Of a stretch of DNA of 15,418 nt, positions 1 to 10,151 are shown one piece after another. The notes beneath the pieces are model-generated. The model was given only the letters and a program-made list of their open reading frames with translations. It was not told the origin of the DNA and made no database searches. Position numbers and translations under genes: made by a program. The DNA lies in NCBI GenBank assembly GCA_009602725.1, contig WELB01000075.1, positions 54,575-69,992 of the forward strand, in the 5' to 3' direction. The stretch is from Spirogloea muscicola. Taxonomy: Eukaryota > Streptophyta > Zygnematophyceae > Spirogloeales > Spirogloeaceae. Each line of letters opens with the position of its first letter. Position 1 is the first letter of the stretch.

Positions 1-147
1 CCCAACCCCCCCCCTCTTTCAACCAGGGGCCACTCCCCCTTGCCACCTTCCTTCCTTGTCAGCTCACCTCTTGTCAGCTTGGGACATGGAGAAGTCGTTG
101 TTGACATCCAGTAGGCGGCTTCAGTTTCTCTTGATATGTGCTGGCAG
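1..147. other. Intron or upstream sequence of the first gene
   Basis: C-rich start (a run of nine C near base 6) followed by pyrimidine-rich sequence. An in-frame TAG at 112-114 closes the reading frame of the first supported exon, so that exon must begin downstream of it. The best acceptor is the GGCAG ending at 147. I see no reliable exon before it. The missing N-terminal half of the oxygenase should lie upstream of the window. Confidence 0.5.
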
Positions 148-3100
148 GACTGGAATCGGACAAGCGGATATTCCATCGATGCGGCTTTGGGTCGCGAGTC
201 ATATGATTATCGGCCTGGGGTGCTGCCATATATAGCAGCCGGGCACCCTGTCTCAGTACCTCCATCATGCCTTCCACAAGTCTTTGCTTCGCTCGGGAAT
301 GCCTGCCGCGTCATCTTGGAAGCCATTGGCCGCTCCTTGGACCTCCGGAGCTATGCCTTTCACGAGCTTCTGGACAACACGCCTCTCAAGGTGATGATGG
401 ATGGTCCAGGTTCTGAAGCAAAGCAAGTACATTCTGTGACCATGGATGACAGGAGCTGCAGGCTGCTACTCGCCTGCACTGGCATTAGGAGGACATGCTA
501 CCACACAATTTAAACTTTGTCAATAGACATTTCTCTCAATTGATACACGAATCTGCTCACAATTGCTCCACTGTCGCCCAACATGCTGCAGGTTTCAGAA
601 GAGTCATCCTCCGTTCTCTCTGCTACTTGCTATGGACGCCGCAGGTCAGACCAGCCTCCTGCTTTGTGTGTCTTGTCTGACTAGTTGGAGCTTCTACGAG
701 CTACTCTGAAGTGCCTGTGCTTGTGCAAGCAAGCCTTGGTTCATTCAAGGAGTGCATGGGAAGGTGCAGACCACGTTGCAAGTAGGTCATGCATGCTTGC
801 TAGACTGACACTTTCACCCCAAGTAGGGTTTAACTGTTGCTGCAAGGAGCACAATGTCCATATAGGAGTGGCTCCTGCTCCAAGTCAATGTCACCACCTC
901 ACGAGGATCATCGGAAATGCAGTGTGTACGACAACGTGAATTTGCAGCTGCAAGCATCCGAAGACACGGAGCTTCGTGCAGAGAAGGGCCTGCTGGCCTT
1001 GGTGAGGTCTGATCGCCCAGGCCTCCACATCAGGATGCCCAACGATGGGTGGCTGTTGGTTGATGCAGAGACATCAGCTTCAGATTTCGTCCTCCTTACT
1101 GGCCTTGCCCTGCACCAGGTGACCTGCTGGGCACTTGCACTCGGGCACTTGTCTTACTTTGGAATCAATAGGGATTGGTCTTTGAGCAATTCTGTAACCT
1201 CAGGGATCTGGAGCAGGACATTTGTCCATCACTAAGTGACGGAGAGAAGAGGTCAATCTATCCTTTTCTCTTTGAGACTTTCAGGATTTGTCCGTCTTTC
1301 CAATGGCTGCCTCGTGTGGCTTGAGAGCTAACCACCTTGTGATTTGCTTCCAGGCTACAGGTGGCTATGTGACGCCTGGGGTGTACAAAGTGGATGCCAC
1401 GTCTGCTTATGCCGATCCGCATCAGCTTGGACTAGATCCAGGGGCTCTGAGCTCCCAGAGAGCAAGAGTGTCGCTCTCCTTCAAGTTGATGCCAAGAAGC
1501 TCTGCGATCCTCCACTGTGCAGCTCTTACCGCTGCGGGGCACATGGTTCCACAACCTTTTCACCTGCCCGTCTCTGTGCAAGATTTCATGATTCGACAGC
1601 ACCCACTAGACCAGATATCTTCCAAGAGCATGGGCCTCGGTAGGCTAGAAGGCAAGTATTCACTTCTGTCTACCTGGGCTCGCTTGATGTCATTGCAGTA
1701 CCTTGCTCTGTTGCATCTTTGATATACTTTTGGCGTCGCACATGCCATCTGGCATGTGCTGTGGCACTGGGATATGCCTGTTCCTCACCCACCCCATGTC
1801 ATCAAAATGACCTAGGGCTGGACCGCAAAGTCATGACTTATGAGCATAGACGCTGGCTTGGCTGCAGGGAAGCGGAAGAGAAGGACTTCACGGGTGTTGG
1901 GAGTGAGGCCTTTGGCTCCATCGAAGCGGCTCAGAATGGAAGCTCAACGTGTGCTGAAGGAGAAGGTGCAGGACCTTGCTGAGATGAAGGGAATAAAAGT
2001 GCGCTTCTGCAACAAGGAGGTCCACGCCTCACTTCGCCCTAAAACTTGCAATGTGTTGAAACACAGACTGGTCCGACTTTGTTCTGATTGCCTCTTTGTT
2101 CTGATTGCTTGTGACGTGGTAATGCCGTGAATGTGCCTGTGAAAATGGTAAGGCCGTAAGGCAGTCTTCGGCAACATACTTGGATGAGAGTCCACACTGC
2201 GAGCCAGGGCAGGCTCTTCCAGAGAAACAAGATTCTTCCCATGATTTGTATTGTACTTGTTGCAAGCAGTCCACATCTGAGGAGAAGTGCAACTTTACTG
2301 GCTGCTTAGTATCCTGCAAGATTTGGTCTTACAGGAGTGTGAGCAGCAGCACATGGGACAGGAGGGGGTTCCATGCCAGCTACAGCGCATGGCGTTAGGC
2401 TGGCCAGAGACTGTGCCGTTTGTGCACCCCCATGATCTGCCTAACCAGAGCAAGCAAGTATTCTTGGAGCATTTTGAGCCTGGATGGACTGCGGCTCAAG
2501 ATGGCGATTTCGTTCAATACGATGGAGCACCAGGCGGACTGAAGAAGGTCCGAGGTGGAGATGAGAGTATGCTCAGCGACCATGCCTGGCAACTTTTGTA
2601 GGTGATGGCGGCTTAATTGGAGTATGTTGTGAAACGCTTCTCGCATCTGGCACTGTGGTGCTGTAGAGGTTGACTGAAGTGCTGAGTGTGATGAAGGCAT
2701 ACCGTGTGCAGTGCTCGGAGATGAAGCCAGGTTCTCACTTAAGGCCATCTATGAGTACTTGAGAGAGAGGGGCAAGCCTGTGCCCACCGGGAAACCACAA
2801 GTTATTGGCCACAGGGTGAACATCCCACTCTTGACTCGGCTTGTTTTCGAGGCTGGCGGTCGCCATCAGGTGAGCCAAGCTCACAAGAAGTAATCAGCAT
2901 GCGGGGCAATCTTGAAGTTGCTCGTCTGCAAGATGTGGACACGCAGCTACTATGTGGGCGGGTGCAAAGAGTTCTGAACAATACTGACGATAAACCGCCT
3001 GTGTGACCTAGTTTGCTCTTCATGACGGCTTCAATCGCTTCATCCATGACAACTTCAATCTGGAGACTGCCTCGGAAAAGGACAAGGAGAGAGCCTTTGA

Positions 3101-3200
3101 AAGGTTGGTGAAATTGTATGACCAGGTCATTGGAGATTACATGAGTGACATCCTCCTCCCACTGCTCAAGCAACGGGCCCCAGCAGCATACATTCCATAA
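148..3200 (+). CDS. 2OG/Fe(II)-oxygenase-superfamily protein with ARID-like C-terminal segment, 5' partial, spliced
   Basis: Exons read as 148-390, 592-644, 701 to about 738 (3' end unsettled), 948 or 955-1118, 1354-1639, 1868-2019, 2335-2554, 2712-2869 and 3012-3200 (TAA at 3198). Apart from the third exon, splice phases agree throughout. The first exons resemble the helix before the jelly roll of isopenicillin-N-synthase-like oxygenases (ASLGNACRVILEAIGRSL, then ESSSVLSATCY). The core follows: EKGLLALVRSDRPGLHIR, DFVLLTGLALHQ, and RARVSLSFKLM with the RxS that normally binds 2-oxoglutarate. The iron ligands look altered: HxD is replaced by RAE and the distal His by Tyr (PGVYKV). After the core come a basic GKRKRRTSR (possible NLS), a region with FVHPHDLPNQSK and FEPGWTAAQD, and an ARID-like segment (ERGKPVP, PQVIGHRVNIPLLTRLVFEA). 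The last exon is helical and charged and ends LLKQRAPAAYIP. A nuclear role is inferred. It converges on the next gene. Confidence 0.72.
2077..2108. repeat. 15-bp direct repeat inside an intron
   Basis: CTTTGTTCTGATTGC occurs at 2077-2091 and again at 2094-2108, separated by two bases. It lies in the intron 2020-2334 of the oxygenase-like gene, a 315-nt stretch in which I see nothing else. It looks like a local duplication with no visible function. Confidence 0.9.
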
Positions 3201-3542
3201 GATGGTGAACAAAGCCTACACACATGTCAAAGATGTCCCAAACCGACAACCTGTATTATCTAACAGCAGATCGGACAAGCAAGCAGGCAAGATCATGCAT
3301 TGTTCTCGACTAGTCTTTGCGAGGTTATCCCTGCGAGGTTGTCCGAGCTTAGCTTATGCCCACTGAGCTAGAGCTGCTCTGCAGAGCAGATAGTGGAGAG
3401 GTGTCTGTAGGTTGATCCTTGACACACTGCTTCTAGAGTGTGCTTGAAAAAACAGAGGTCAACGAGTGCCACCTTCAAGCAACCACATTAGCCCACTTTT
3501 CCAGTAGCCCAGTTTCCTGCAGAAGCTGGAGCTCGGCAGAGG
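3201..3542. other. Convergent intergenic region
   Basis: The 342 bp between the TAA of the plus-strand gene and the TAG of the minus-strand gene should hold both 3' untranslated regions. I found no further exon, no clear polyadenylation signal and no strong hairpin. Confidence 0.6.
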
Positions 3543-6500
3543 CTAAGCTGAAGCACCTCCGCTGTATGTTGTGAATAAGTAGCTAATTATACTTTGAGAC
3601 TCGCTCATTGATGTTCCTGTATTGGGATCCACAAGATATGGCACCTGTACAGCTTGGCAAGCTTTGCATAAGAAACGTCATACTGTCAACAGGGATACAA
3701 AATCTTCAATTGAGGTGACATGGACACAAATTGCCGCCAACATCAAGTCTCAGCCGACGGGAAAGAATCCGTGGATATTATCAGGCAGTTCATGGCCACG
3801 ACAGGCAAGAAATTAGAAAACTACCTGTGTTGAGTTGTCAACTTGGCGGAGCTTAGATCGCCTGGAGGAACCTTTGCCTACATTGTGTAGAATGTAAGGT
3901 ATCTCCAATTCACACAGTGCCTCGCGCACCAATCTTGCAAACTGGAGAACAATGACGCAAGCAGCAAGGTATAGCTAAGAACTGCGAACTCCCAGTAGGT
4001 TCGTAACGAGGACCAATGCACGACAAGCAAGTGAGGGGCACTGAGCTGCTACAAAATTTGACCTGAAGGACTCTCAAGCACCTCACTTGCCTGGCTAAAA
4101 ATTGCGACAGAGAAATTGGAAGTCCCGTTTCTACAAGAAGAGCATTATATACTACGGCCAATATGCAGTTTGGACCTGATTGTTCTCGTATGAGTAGAGC
4201 TCCAAAAGTTTGGCAGGTGCTTGAGCTGTCGCTTTCGCGTGGCGTGACATGCCCCTACCTGCTCTTACAACTGTTGGTATCCAGCCGGTCAAAAGAGTGC
4301 TGCAAGTTTCACTTTTTGCAGTCAGTTGGCATGACGGCAACATCAGGATTTTGTTGCAATCTGGCATAACTATGTATCAAGGTGCATTTGGAAATATCCG
4401 TGCACAAGACTGCCCGTATACTGGTCACTCTTTGACTGCGACAAAAGCACCAGTGATGACCAATTTGGACCTCCTGATGTAGCAGTCAGCCAAATCTACC
4501 TCTGAAGTAGGCCAGGTGTGGGCTGTGCCCCTGCCCCATACTCCTTAAACAGGTATCTCACAATATCACCTGCGATGAAACCTCCCCGTGATCTGCTTGA
4601 GAAGAGACTGGAGGAAGAGCTGCAATTTGCCCACATGTTCCATAAAGCAGACAACTAATAATGAAATACAGCTGCACTGCTTCATGAACAGCTTGACAAA
4701 AGGGCGTACGAGAGAGCTGCCAACTGGAGATTTCGACCTGTCAAACAGAACAGATAGTAGAAGGAGCCAGACATGCAGACCTTTGAGCAAAATGGTCCCC
4801 ACACAACACAGAAGGGGAAGTGTCTGCGTGCAGATGCTGCCTAATTACCAGGATAGAAAGGCTGTGCTTTGAGGGAGTTGCTTGCTGTGAGTGTCAGGCT
4901 TACCGCTCTCGTACATGCTAATGCCGGTGTTTGGGTCAACCAGATATGGAAACCTGAGACTCAACAGAGACTAGATTCACTCTTGAGCTGCATGCCATTC
5001 CAGCGGATGACTATGGAGCTAAATGAATTAAGTAAACACTGACAACGTCCATTCATTGAGTGAGATTGAACTTGATCAAACCAATCTCAATCCATGGGTC
5101 CTAAGGGCAACAATTGCAGGTCACCGTCACCTTGAGATGAGCAGAGCATGCACCCGTAGAGAGTATATTAAGCTAGCAAGTCAGCACTTACTGCTCCTTT
5201 CCTCCCTGGCTTCTCACGATTTCCCGGTGGCGCAGCGAGTCCTTAGGGCAAGGATAGACCTGCAAATGGGACAGGCAACTGAGGTCAAGCTGCAAAACAT
5301 GGAGGAGACCATGGAGGGTCTGTGCAATCGACAGAGCACCGAAGCAGCTTCAAGTCTTCTATGTGCTCCAAGGCTGAGTGACTGCAATCAGATCTTTTGA
5401 GCCTGAGTGCCCCATGTTCCTTAAGCCATGTTACTTTAGCCTGTACGTTGTCCTTCCTTCAGCTAACGATGCGAATACCTCAGCAGAAAGGTCCAGCTCT
5501 GTGAGTGCCTCTCTTGTACGACGGCAGAATGGGCAGGCCTCTGCACTCAATCACAGAAGGGTATGACGACTTTATGCATGTCGACTGGTTTGTCTAGGTA
5601 CGCCCACGGATTCTCGAAAGAAAGGCTGCAGCGCCGAAGTCAACAAGATGCAATGCTCAGGCTCTCGCCACAAGAAGGTCCAGGTCACTCGTGAGCAACT
5701 TCTGTGGCTTCCGACAGGGATATAAGAGCTGTAGAGAGGCCCACATCGACTCAGCTGATAAGCAGGTATGGCAGCAAGAAAATTAGTACCAAACTCGTAG
5801 ACTTGCAGGAGCTTGGCGGGCTGCTTGCTCCCTGATGCTGCCTTCACTTGTGAGCCCCACGGAAGTCGGGCCATGCTGGCGAGGCCCGACGTGAGCACCT
5901 GCGACCACCTTCGCATGACCGCAACTCAGGATCAGAGTCCTGGCCTCAAACCTCATCTTGTTGCTGTGCACAGCCAGTCGACGGCCCAACTGCGGATGGC
6001 TCTGCATGTGCGGACGGGGCGCACATGACGCTGCGAATTTGCATTGCCGCCAAAGCAAGAGAGTCCGGCGCGAAGGAGGAGCGCAGGAGTCAACAAGCTG
6101 CACCAGGCTGGCAACCCAAGTCACTATATACCAACATTGCAAGGGAGCCGAACGTCTGCAGGAGAGGCGCACCTCTAGGGTTCGATTCCGGGGTGCTCCA
6201 GCGTCCCCGCCCTGCAAGGGGGCCCAACCTGGGGCAGCACGTCAGCGCTGGGAGCCTTGCAGGAGGAATGGCCAGCAGTAGATGCGCACATTAGTGGCTG
6301 TGGACGCAGGGCCTGACCGACAGAAGCTTGAGGAGCGGGCACAGGAACCGTAGGGGCCCGGCGGCTGCGCCGCCGCCAGCAGCGGCCACTGGGGCCGGCG
6401 GCGGCGCCTTAGTGTCCTCGCCAGTGCTGCGAGCTGCCGCCTGGGCGGCGAAGCCCGCACTCCTGCGGCTTGCGCGCGCACGTCCGCTGGCTGCGCTGCG

Positions 6501-6587
6501 CAGCAGCACGGGCAGAGGGCGCGGCGCAGGCGGCCGCCGCCGGACAGGGCCGGCGGCGGGAGTGACAGTGGCCAAGGCCGCCGCCAT
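3543..6587 (-). CDS. Plastid-type protein with two tandem glutaredoxin/GST-N-like thioredoxin-fold domains
   Basis: Nine exons, all phases matching: 6587-6318, 5898-5790, 5540-5479, 5259-5192, 4953-4904, 4569-4500, 4299-4176, 3941-3825, 3644-3543 (TAG). They encode 323 residues. Residues 1 to about 75 are Ala/Arg/Pro/Ser-rich, start MAAALATVTP and look like a chloroplast transit peptide. Domain 1 (about 118-200) has VYEFEACPFCRR (C129, C132), VYPCPK, and QFPYLVDPNTG with the expected cis-Pro at 172. Domain 2 (about 238-323) has ELYSYENNQFARLVREAL, then VPYLVDPNTG at 291-300; its CPFC position reads NQFA. From memory this matches plant thioredoxin-family proteins of the At5g03880/At4g10000 kind; the substrate is unknown. 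The start is the ATG at 6587, because the upstream TTG at 6596 is not a normal eukaryotic start. The 5898-5790 acceptor, and hence the 419-nt first intron, is the least certain join. Confidence 0.86.
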
Positions 6588-7496
6588 TGATGGCAATGCC
6601 GGCTTGGGCGGCTGCAGGGCGGCTGCAGGACAGTGGCAGAAGTGAAGCGTGCAGTAAGTGACGGAGGGCCGGAGTGGCCACTTGGTGAAGCAAGCACGTC
6701 GACAGATGTAAATTACCTGCTGCTAAGTTGACCCGCTCAGTAACCACGAGTCAGCATGTAGAGTTCGATAAGTAATGCCCGAATAACGGACGGCAAGCCG
6801 TTATGACAAGCTCCTCAACCACGAGCTGAAGCTCGACGAGCTTTCTGTTACCTGGACTTTGTAAGGCTCGAAATAGCCTCCTTACATTGCATGCGCGCCG
6901 TGCGCCTCTCGCTCTGTCTGCTACAAAGCCTGCGCCTGAGCCCGCTGCAAACAGGCTGGCACCCCGCATCGCAGAAACGGCAAATATGCTCTCGGCTGGA
7001 AGCACATCCTCACATCGTGCACACCCTAGACTAGCAGTATTCTCAAATAGGGAATTAAAGCGAGGACCCATGCAGCCAACGATGGCTAGTACGGCCAGTA
7101 GGAGGTGATCGCTACGGGGTTAGTCAGATTACTGCTGCAGCATTCTCTGCAATGCACTCCCCACTGCATGACCAGCAATGGGGGTCGATGCTGAACTCGT
7201 GTACGCCTCCGTCACCACCACATTGACCAAGGGTAGTGGACCTCCGCAAGCTTGTTCACCCAAATGCATAGCAAATATGATGGAGAAACGCGCTCCACCG
7301 TTGACTTTATGGCTAAGAGTGGGCGGCCCATCGGGAGTGCACGGACTGGACAGGGAAGAGAAACAGGTGGAAGTGACTAAGGAAACACGCGGCGCGGGCC
7401 GTAACGAGGCGAGCATATCACCAAGCCCGAGCATGGGGCGAAGCAAGATGAGATGAACGGTCAATGGATTGGAAGGGCATTGGAACGTGGCTGCAA
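6588..7496. other. Intergenic region upstream of the double-thioredoxin gene
   Basis: A 909-bp stretch. The first few tens of bases are the GC-rich edge of the island around the transit-peptide exon; the rest is about 50% GC. It should contain the minus-strand promoter of the double-domain gene and, if the small model at 7497-8017 is real, that gene's 3' end. Open frames of about 70 to 120 codons occur on both strands (minus 7129-7500, plus 6887-7108, plus 7178-7456). None has recognisable motifs or supported splice partners, so I call no gene. No TATA box was convincing. Confidence 0.5.
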
Positions 7497-8017
7497 TCAT
7501 AGCACAGTATCCAAGTCTAGGAAGGACATTTCTTCGTCAGGGCCGAGGTATATGTTGGGCCAGTCCACACTGGCTATCAACGATCTACCCCACCAGTAAT
7601 CACCCCACCAGTCTGCCGGCACCGACCTGCCGACGGTCCCCAGTCAAACGATCCGTCAGTAGCCAAGTCAATGGCCACTGACAATCTATTACCAACGAGC
7701 TTCTTGCAGGTATATCGCCAACGGGCTCTAGCATACCCTCTCACTTGTGCCACGTTAAGAGCTCAGAGGCGGAAAAGAAACTTTACCTTGGCACAGGGCT
7801 GGATGTAAGCGGCCAGCGTACTGTTGCCACACAGCATGAAGTGGTGGCGAGGCTCAAGACTCAAGTGGTACATGAAAGCTCTCTAAATAAATCGTCGTTG
7901 CTCACTACAGAGAATGTTTGACCTCGACAACTTCAGGCAATTGTCAAGGTGCTGCCAGCAGGATGGTTGCTGTACTGCTTACCCCTCTTTGCCTTTGCTA
8001 CCAGAGGCTAACGCCAT
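7497..8017 (-). CDS. Weak spliced model for a small Trp-rich protein, unrecognised
   Basis: A possible four-exon gene: 8017-7983 (ATG GCG in good start context, GTAAGC donor), 7880-7787 (GTAAAG donor), 7727-7693 and 7626-7497 (TGA). Phases fit and give 97 residues: start MALASGSKGKE, then HFMLCGNSTLAAYIQPCAK, and a tail with DWWGDYWWG, DWPNIYLGPDEEM and LDLDTVL. I do not recognise the family. Points in favour are the consistent phases and protein-like composition. Points against are introns of only 102, 59 and 66 nt, shorter than those nearby, and an acceptor ending GAG before the second exon. It lies 403 bp downstream of the XRCC4 stop on the same strand. It could be chance or a fragment of a larger gene. 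Confidence 0.3.
7587..7612. repeat. 11-bp direct repeat with 15-nt period
   Basis: ACCCCACCAGT occurs at 7587-7597 and 7602-7612, a period of 15 nt. On the minus strand, in the frame of the small candidate gene, this in-frame duplication produces the two WWG units of DWWGDYWWG. Confidence 0.9.
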
Positions 8018-8420
8018 GTTCAGAGAAAGACCTGTTAGAGCTTGTTGGCAGGGGCAGATTGCCGGCTGAATTCACATCAAAGACTAGCAGCCTGGTGTTC
8101 CTGCACCTTCTCAACGTGAGGCTCAATGCGCCTTTGAGTTGGCCAGCAAAGCGGCAGCGCATAGCAGTGTGATGTGTGCGAGTAGTACTGGCGCGGCTGG
8201 AGCAGAAAGCAGGGTTGAAGTAAAACTACTGGATTGCTCCTCGAGTCGAAGGCCCGCATGCTACTTGCGTCGCTTCTGGGGTGCACTCCATAAGAAGGGC
8301 CACTCAGCAATGCTGTTGCTGCACGTTCCTCTATCTCTGCCCTTTGTTCAATGCTACTACCCCCTTGTCCTCCTCCTCATCGGTGAATTTGATGGGGCCA
8401 ATACCAGCCGTGACATTCGG
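8018..8420. other. Region downstream of XRCC4
   Basis: 403 bp between the XRCC4 stop and the candidate small gene. The first 90 bases (8420-8331) stay open in the XRCC4 frame after its TAG, for 29 codons before a second TAG. The remainder should hold the XRCC4 3' untranslated region and possibly a promoter. Nothing else is recognisable. Confidence 0.5.
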
Positions 8421-10151
8421 CTAACCCTTCTCCTTGTCTGATTGCTCCTCATCAACTGTGGCAGCCTTGGATACGGCCCCCTCATCATCTGCTTCATCCA
8501 TGGCTGAGATGGTCTCCCTCCCAGCTGTGCTCTCCACCTCTGCCATCCTACCCGGCCTCCTGGAAGCCTGCGTCTCGACCCCAGACGGCCCCACCTTCGC
8601 AGCACCTGTCTGCTTATGGCCACTGTCCTTCTCATCAGTATCATCCTCCATGTCCTCGCTCTTTTCACTCTTGGCATCAGAGTCTTCATCAGGCTCCGCT
8701 TTTGCCCCTGAGGCGGGTGCCCTGGCTGCCACAGCTTGCAGCTCCCGTATCTTCGCCTTCTTGGCATTCAGCAACACCACAACCTGCTCACAAGAGAAGA
8801 CAGGAGTGCAAGAGTAAGCTTGACCTCGGGTGCATGGCAACTTGAAGATATGTCTTGCAACTGTCCTGTGTTCGTGCCACAACCTCAAAATGGAGAATGC
8901 CTTGCTCTATTTGGAGGCTGTATGATGCTGCAACATACCAACAAACAAGGGCACCCATCTGCCCCTCGAGCTCCCAAGAGTTGCATCACAAGAGAAGATC
9001 GCAATGTGCTCTTCTAGGGAAGTGCTCACATGAGTAAGATGGACATGCCCATACTACACAAGAATGTATAGAGAGGCTCACAAGCTCTCAGACCTTTTTT
9101 AGCAGGACATCTTCTGCCTGCTGCTTTGCATCCTTGAACCGTTCGCTCTGGGTCAGGCATTTCTCTGCTTCCGCTTTCATCCGCTCAAAGCTGCGAGCTT
9201 TCTCATCAATTGTCTCCTGCCACTCCAGGGTTCTATTGACTGCCGGGCATCAAGTGTCAATGACTGTGAAGCAGGGGCCACAGTCATCCTCCATTCAGCA
9301 CCTCTGACAACATGCAGGAAAACACTGCAGATTCTTGTGACTAGATATTGGTGCAATTGTATGTGAACCAGAGTGATCAGGCCATGTTGTCAGACTTGTG
9401 AAAGGCTTTGAGCTCACCAGCAAGGTCAAGCGGTCGTCCATGACGAAATCCAGGATGCTGCAGATGATCTCTTGGCTGTTGGAGGCTGCCTCCAGCTCCC
9501 ACCTGGCCTCGTACTTGATGCCTCCTTCAGTCAACAGGAGAGTCCATGTCAACTACACAGCGGCAAGCAGCTGCATATGAGCAGCCCATGAAAGTGCCCC
9601 TGCTGGAAGTCCTGCAAAGTGACGCCGGAAGAAGAAGTGCATGCATCCTGCGGGTGCGAGCTCGCTCGATGATTGACCAAGAAGCAGGCATGAGGGCCCG
9701 CAATTACACACCAAGGCCTTCCCGTCCTCAGACACGTCGAGGCTGTAAGTTGACGAAGGCTGCTGCTGAGCAAGGTACTTCTTGACGACGTCCCGCACGT
9801 ACTCTTCTGGGGGAATGTCCCAGTCGTCAGCTCTCTCGGCCACCTCGGCGCTGGATGCTGTGCAGAGAGCAGAGGCAATGCGCGCCACGGAGATGAGACC
9901 GCGCGGTCAGCAAGCCCCCAGGCGCTTGCCGACAGAGTTGCGCACCACCAGCGGAGCGCGCGATGGCGCAGGGTGCAGCAGGCCCCAGGCAGGAAACGCG
10001 CACCGTGGTAGGTCCATGCGGCGGCGCCGTTGGTGACGGCCAGGTGGAAGGCGTCGGGGAGCCAGGCGCCGCGCACGTAAACGGCGCCGGCGGGCGCCAG
10101 GCGCAGGCGGGCGCAGGTTGCGGGCGCGGGCGGCGGCGGCGAGGCAGCCAT
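8421..10151 (-). CDS. XRCC4: DNA double-strand break repair protein XRCC4
   Basis: Five exons with matching phases: 10151-10004, 9857-9712, 9552-9418, 9216-9094, 8783-8421 (TAG), giving 304 residues; plant and animal XRCC4 are about 260 to 340. XRCC4 is the scaffold of DNA ligase IV in nuclear non-homologous end joining. The head domain (1 to about 135) shows VYVRGAWLPDAFHLAVTNG, then WDIPPEEYVRDVVKKYLAQ, then LTWTLLLTEGGIKYEARWEL. A long helix follows (about 130-200), with SFERMKAEAEKCLTQSE and VVVLLNAKKAKIRELQ; in the human protein the equivalent stretch forms the dimer coiled coil and binds LIG4. The last 100 residues are a Glu/Asp/Ser/Lys-rich tail, probably disordered. The start is the first ATG before the head domain, in a GC-rich exon. 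The acceptor at 9217 was chosen over one at 9240 because it restores phase 0 and the helix spacing of plant XRCC4. Confidence 0.9.

Noticed and set aside
6179-6189. GGTTCGATTCC, an exact match to a tRNA B box
   Set aside because: The flanking bases do not form a T-stem and no cloverleaf or A box could be placed; it sits in the first intron of the double-thioredoxin gene. Treated as chance.
6328-6645. 105-codon Ala/Arg-rich open frame on the plus strand
   Set aside because: Antisense to the transit-peptide exon of the double-thioredoxin gene, which continues in phase into conserved exons. The plus frame has no continuation.
7129-7500. 123-codon open frame on the minus strand
   Set aside because: No recognisable motif, begins at an ATG overlapping the stop of the small candidate gene, and has overlapping open frames on the other strand. 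Not enough for a gene call.
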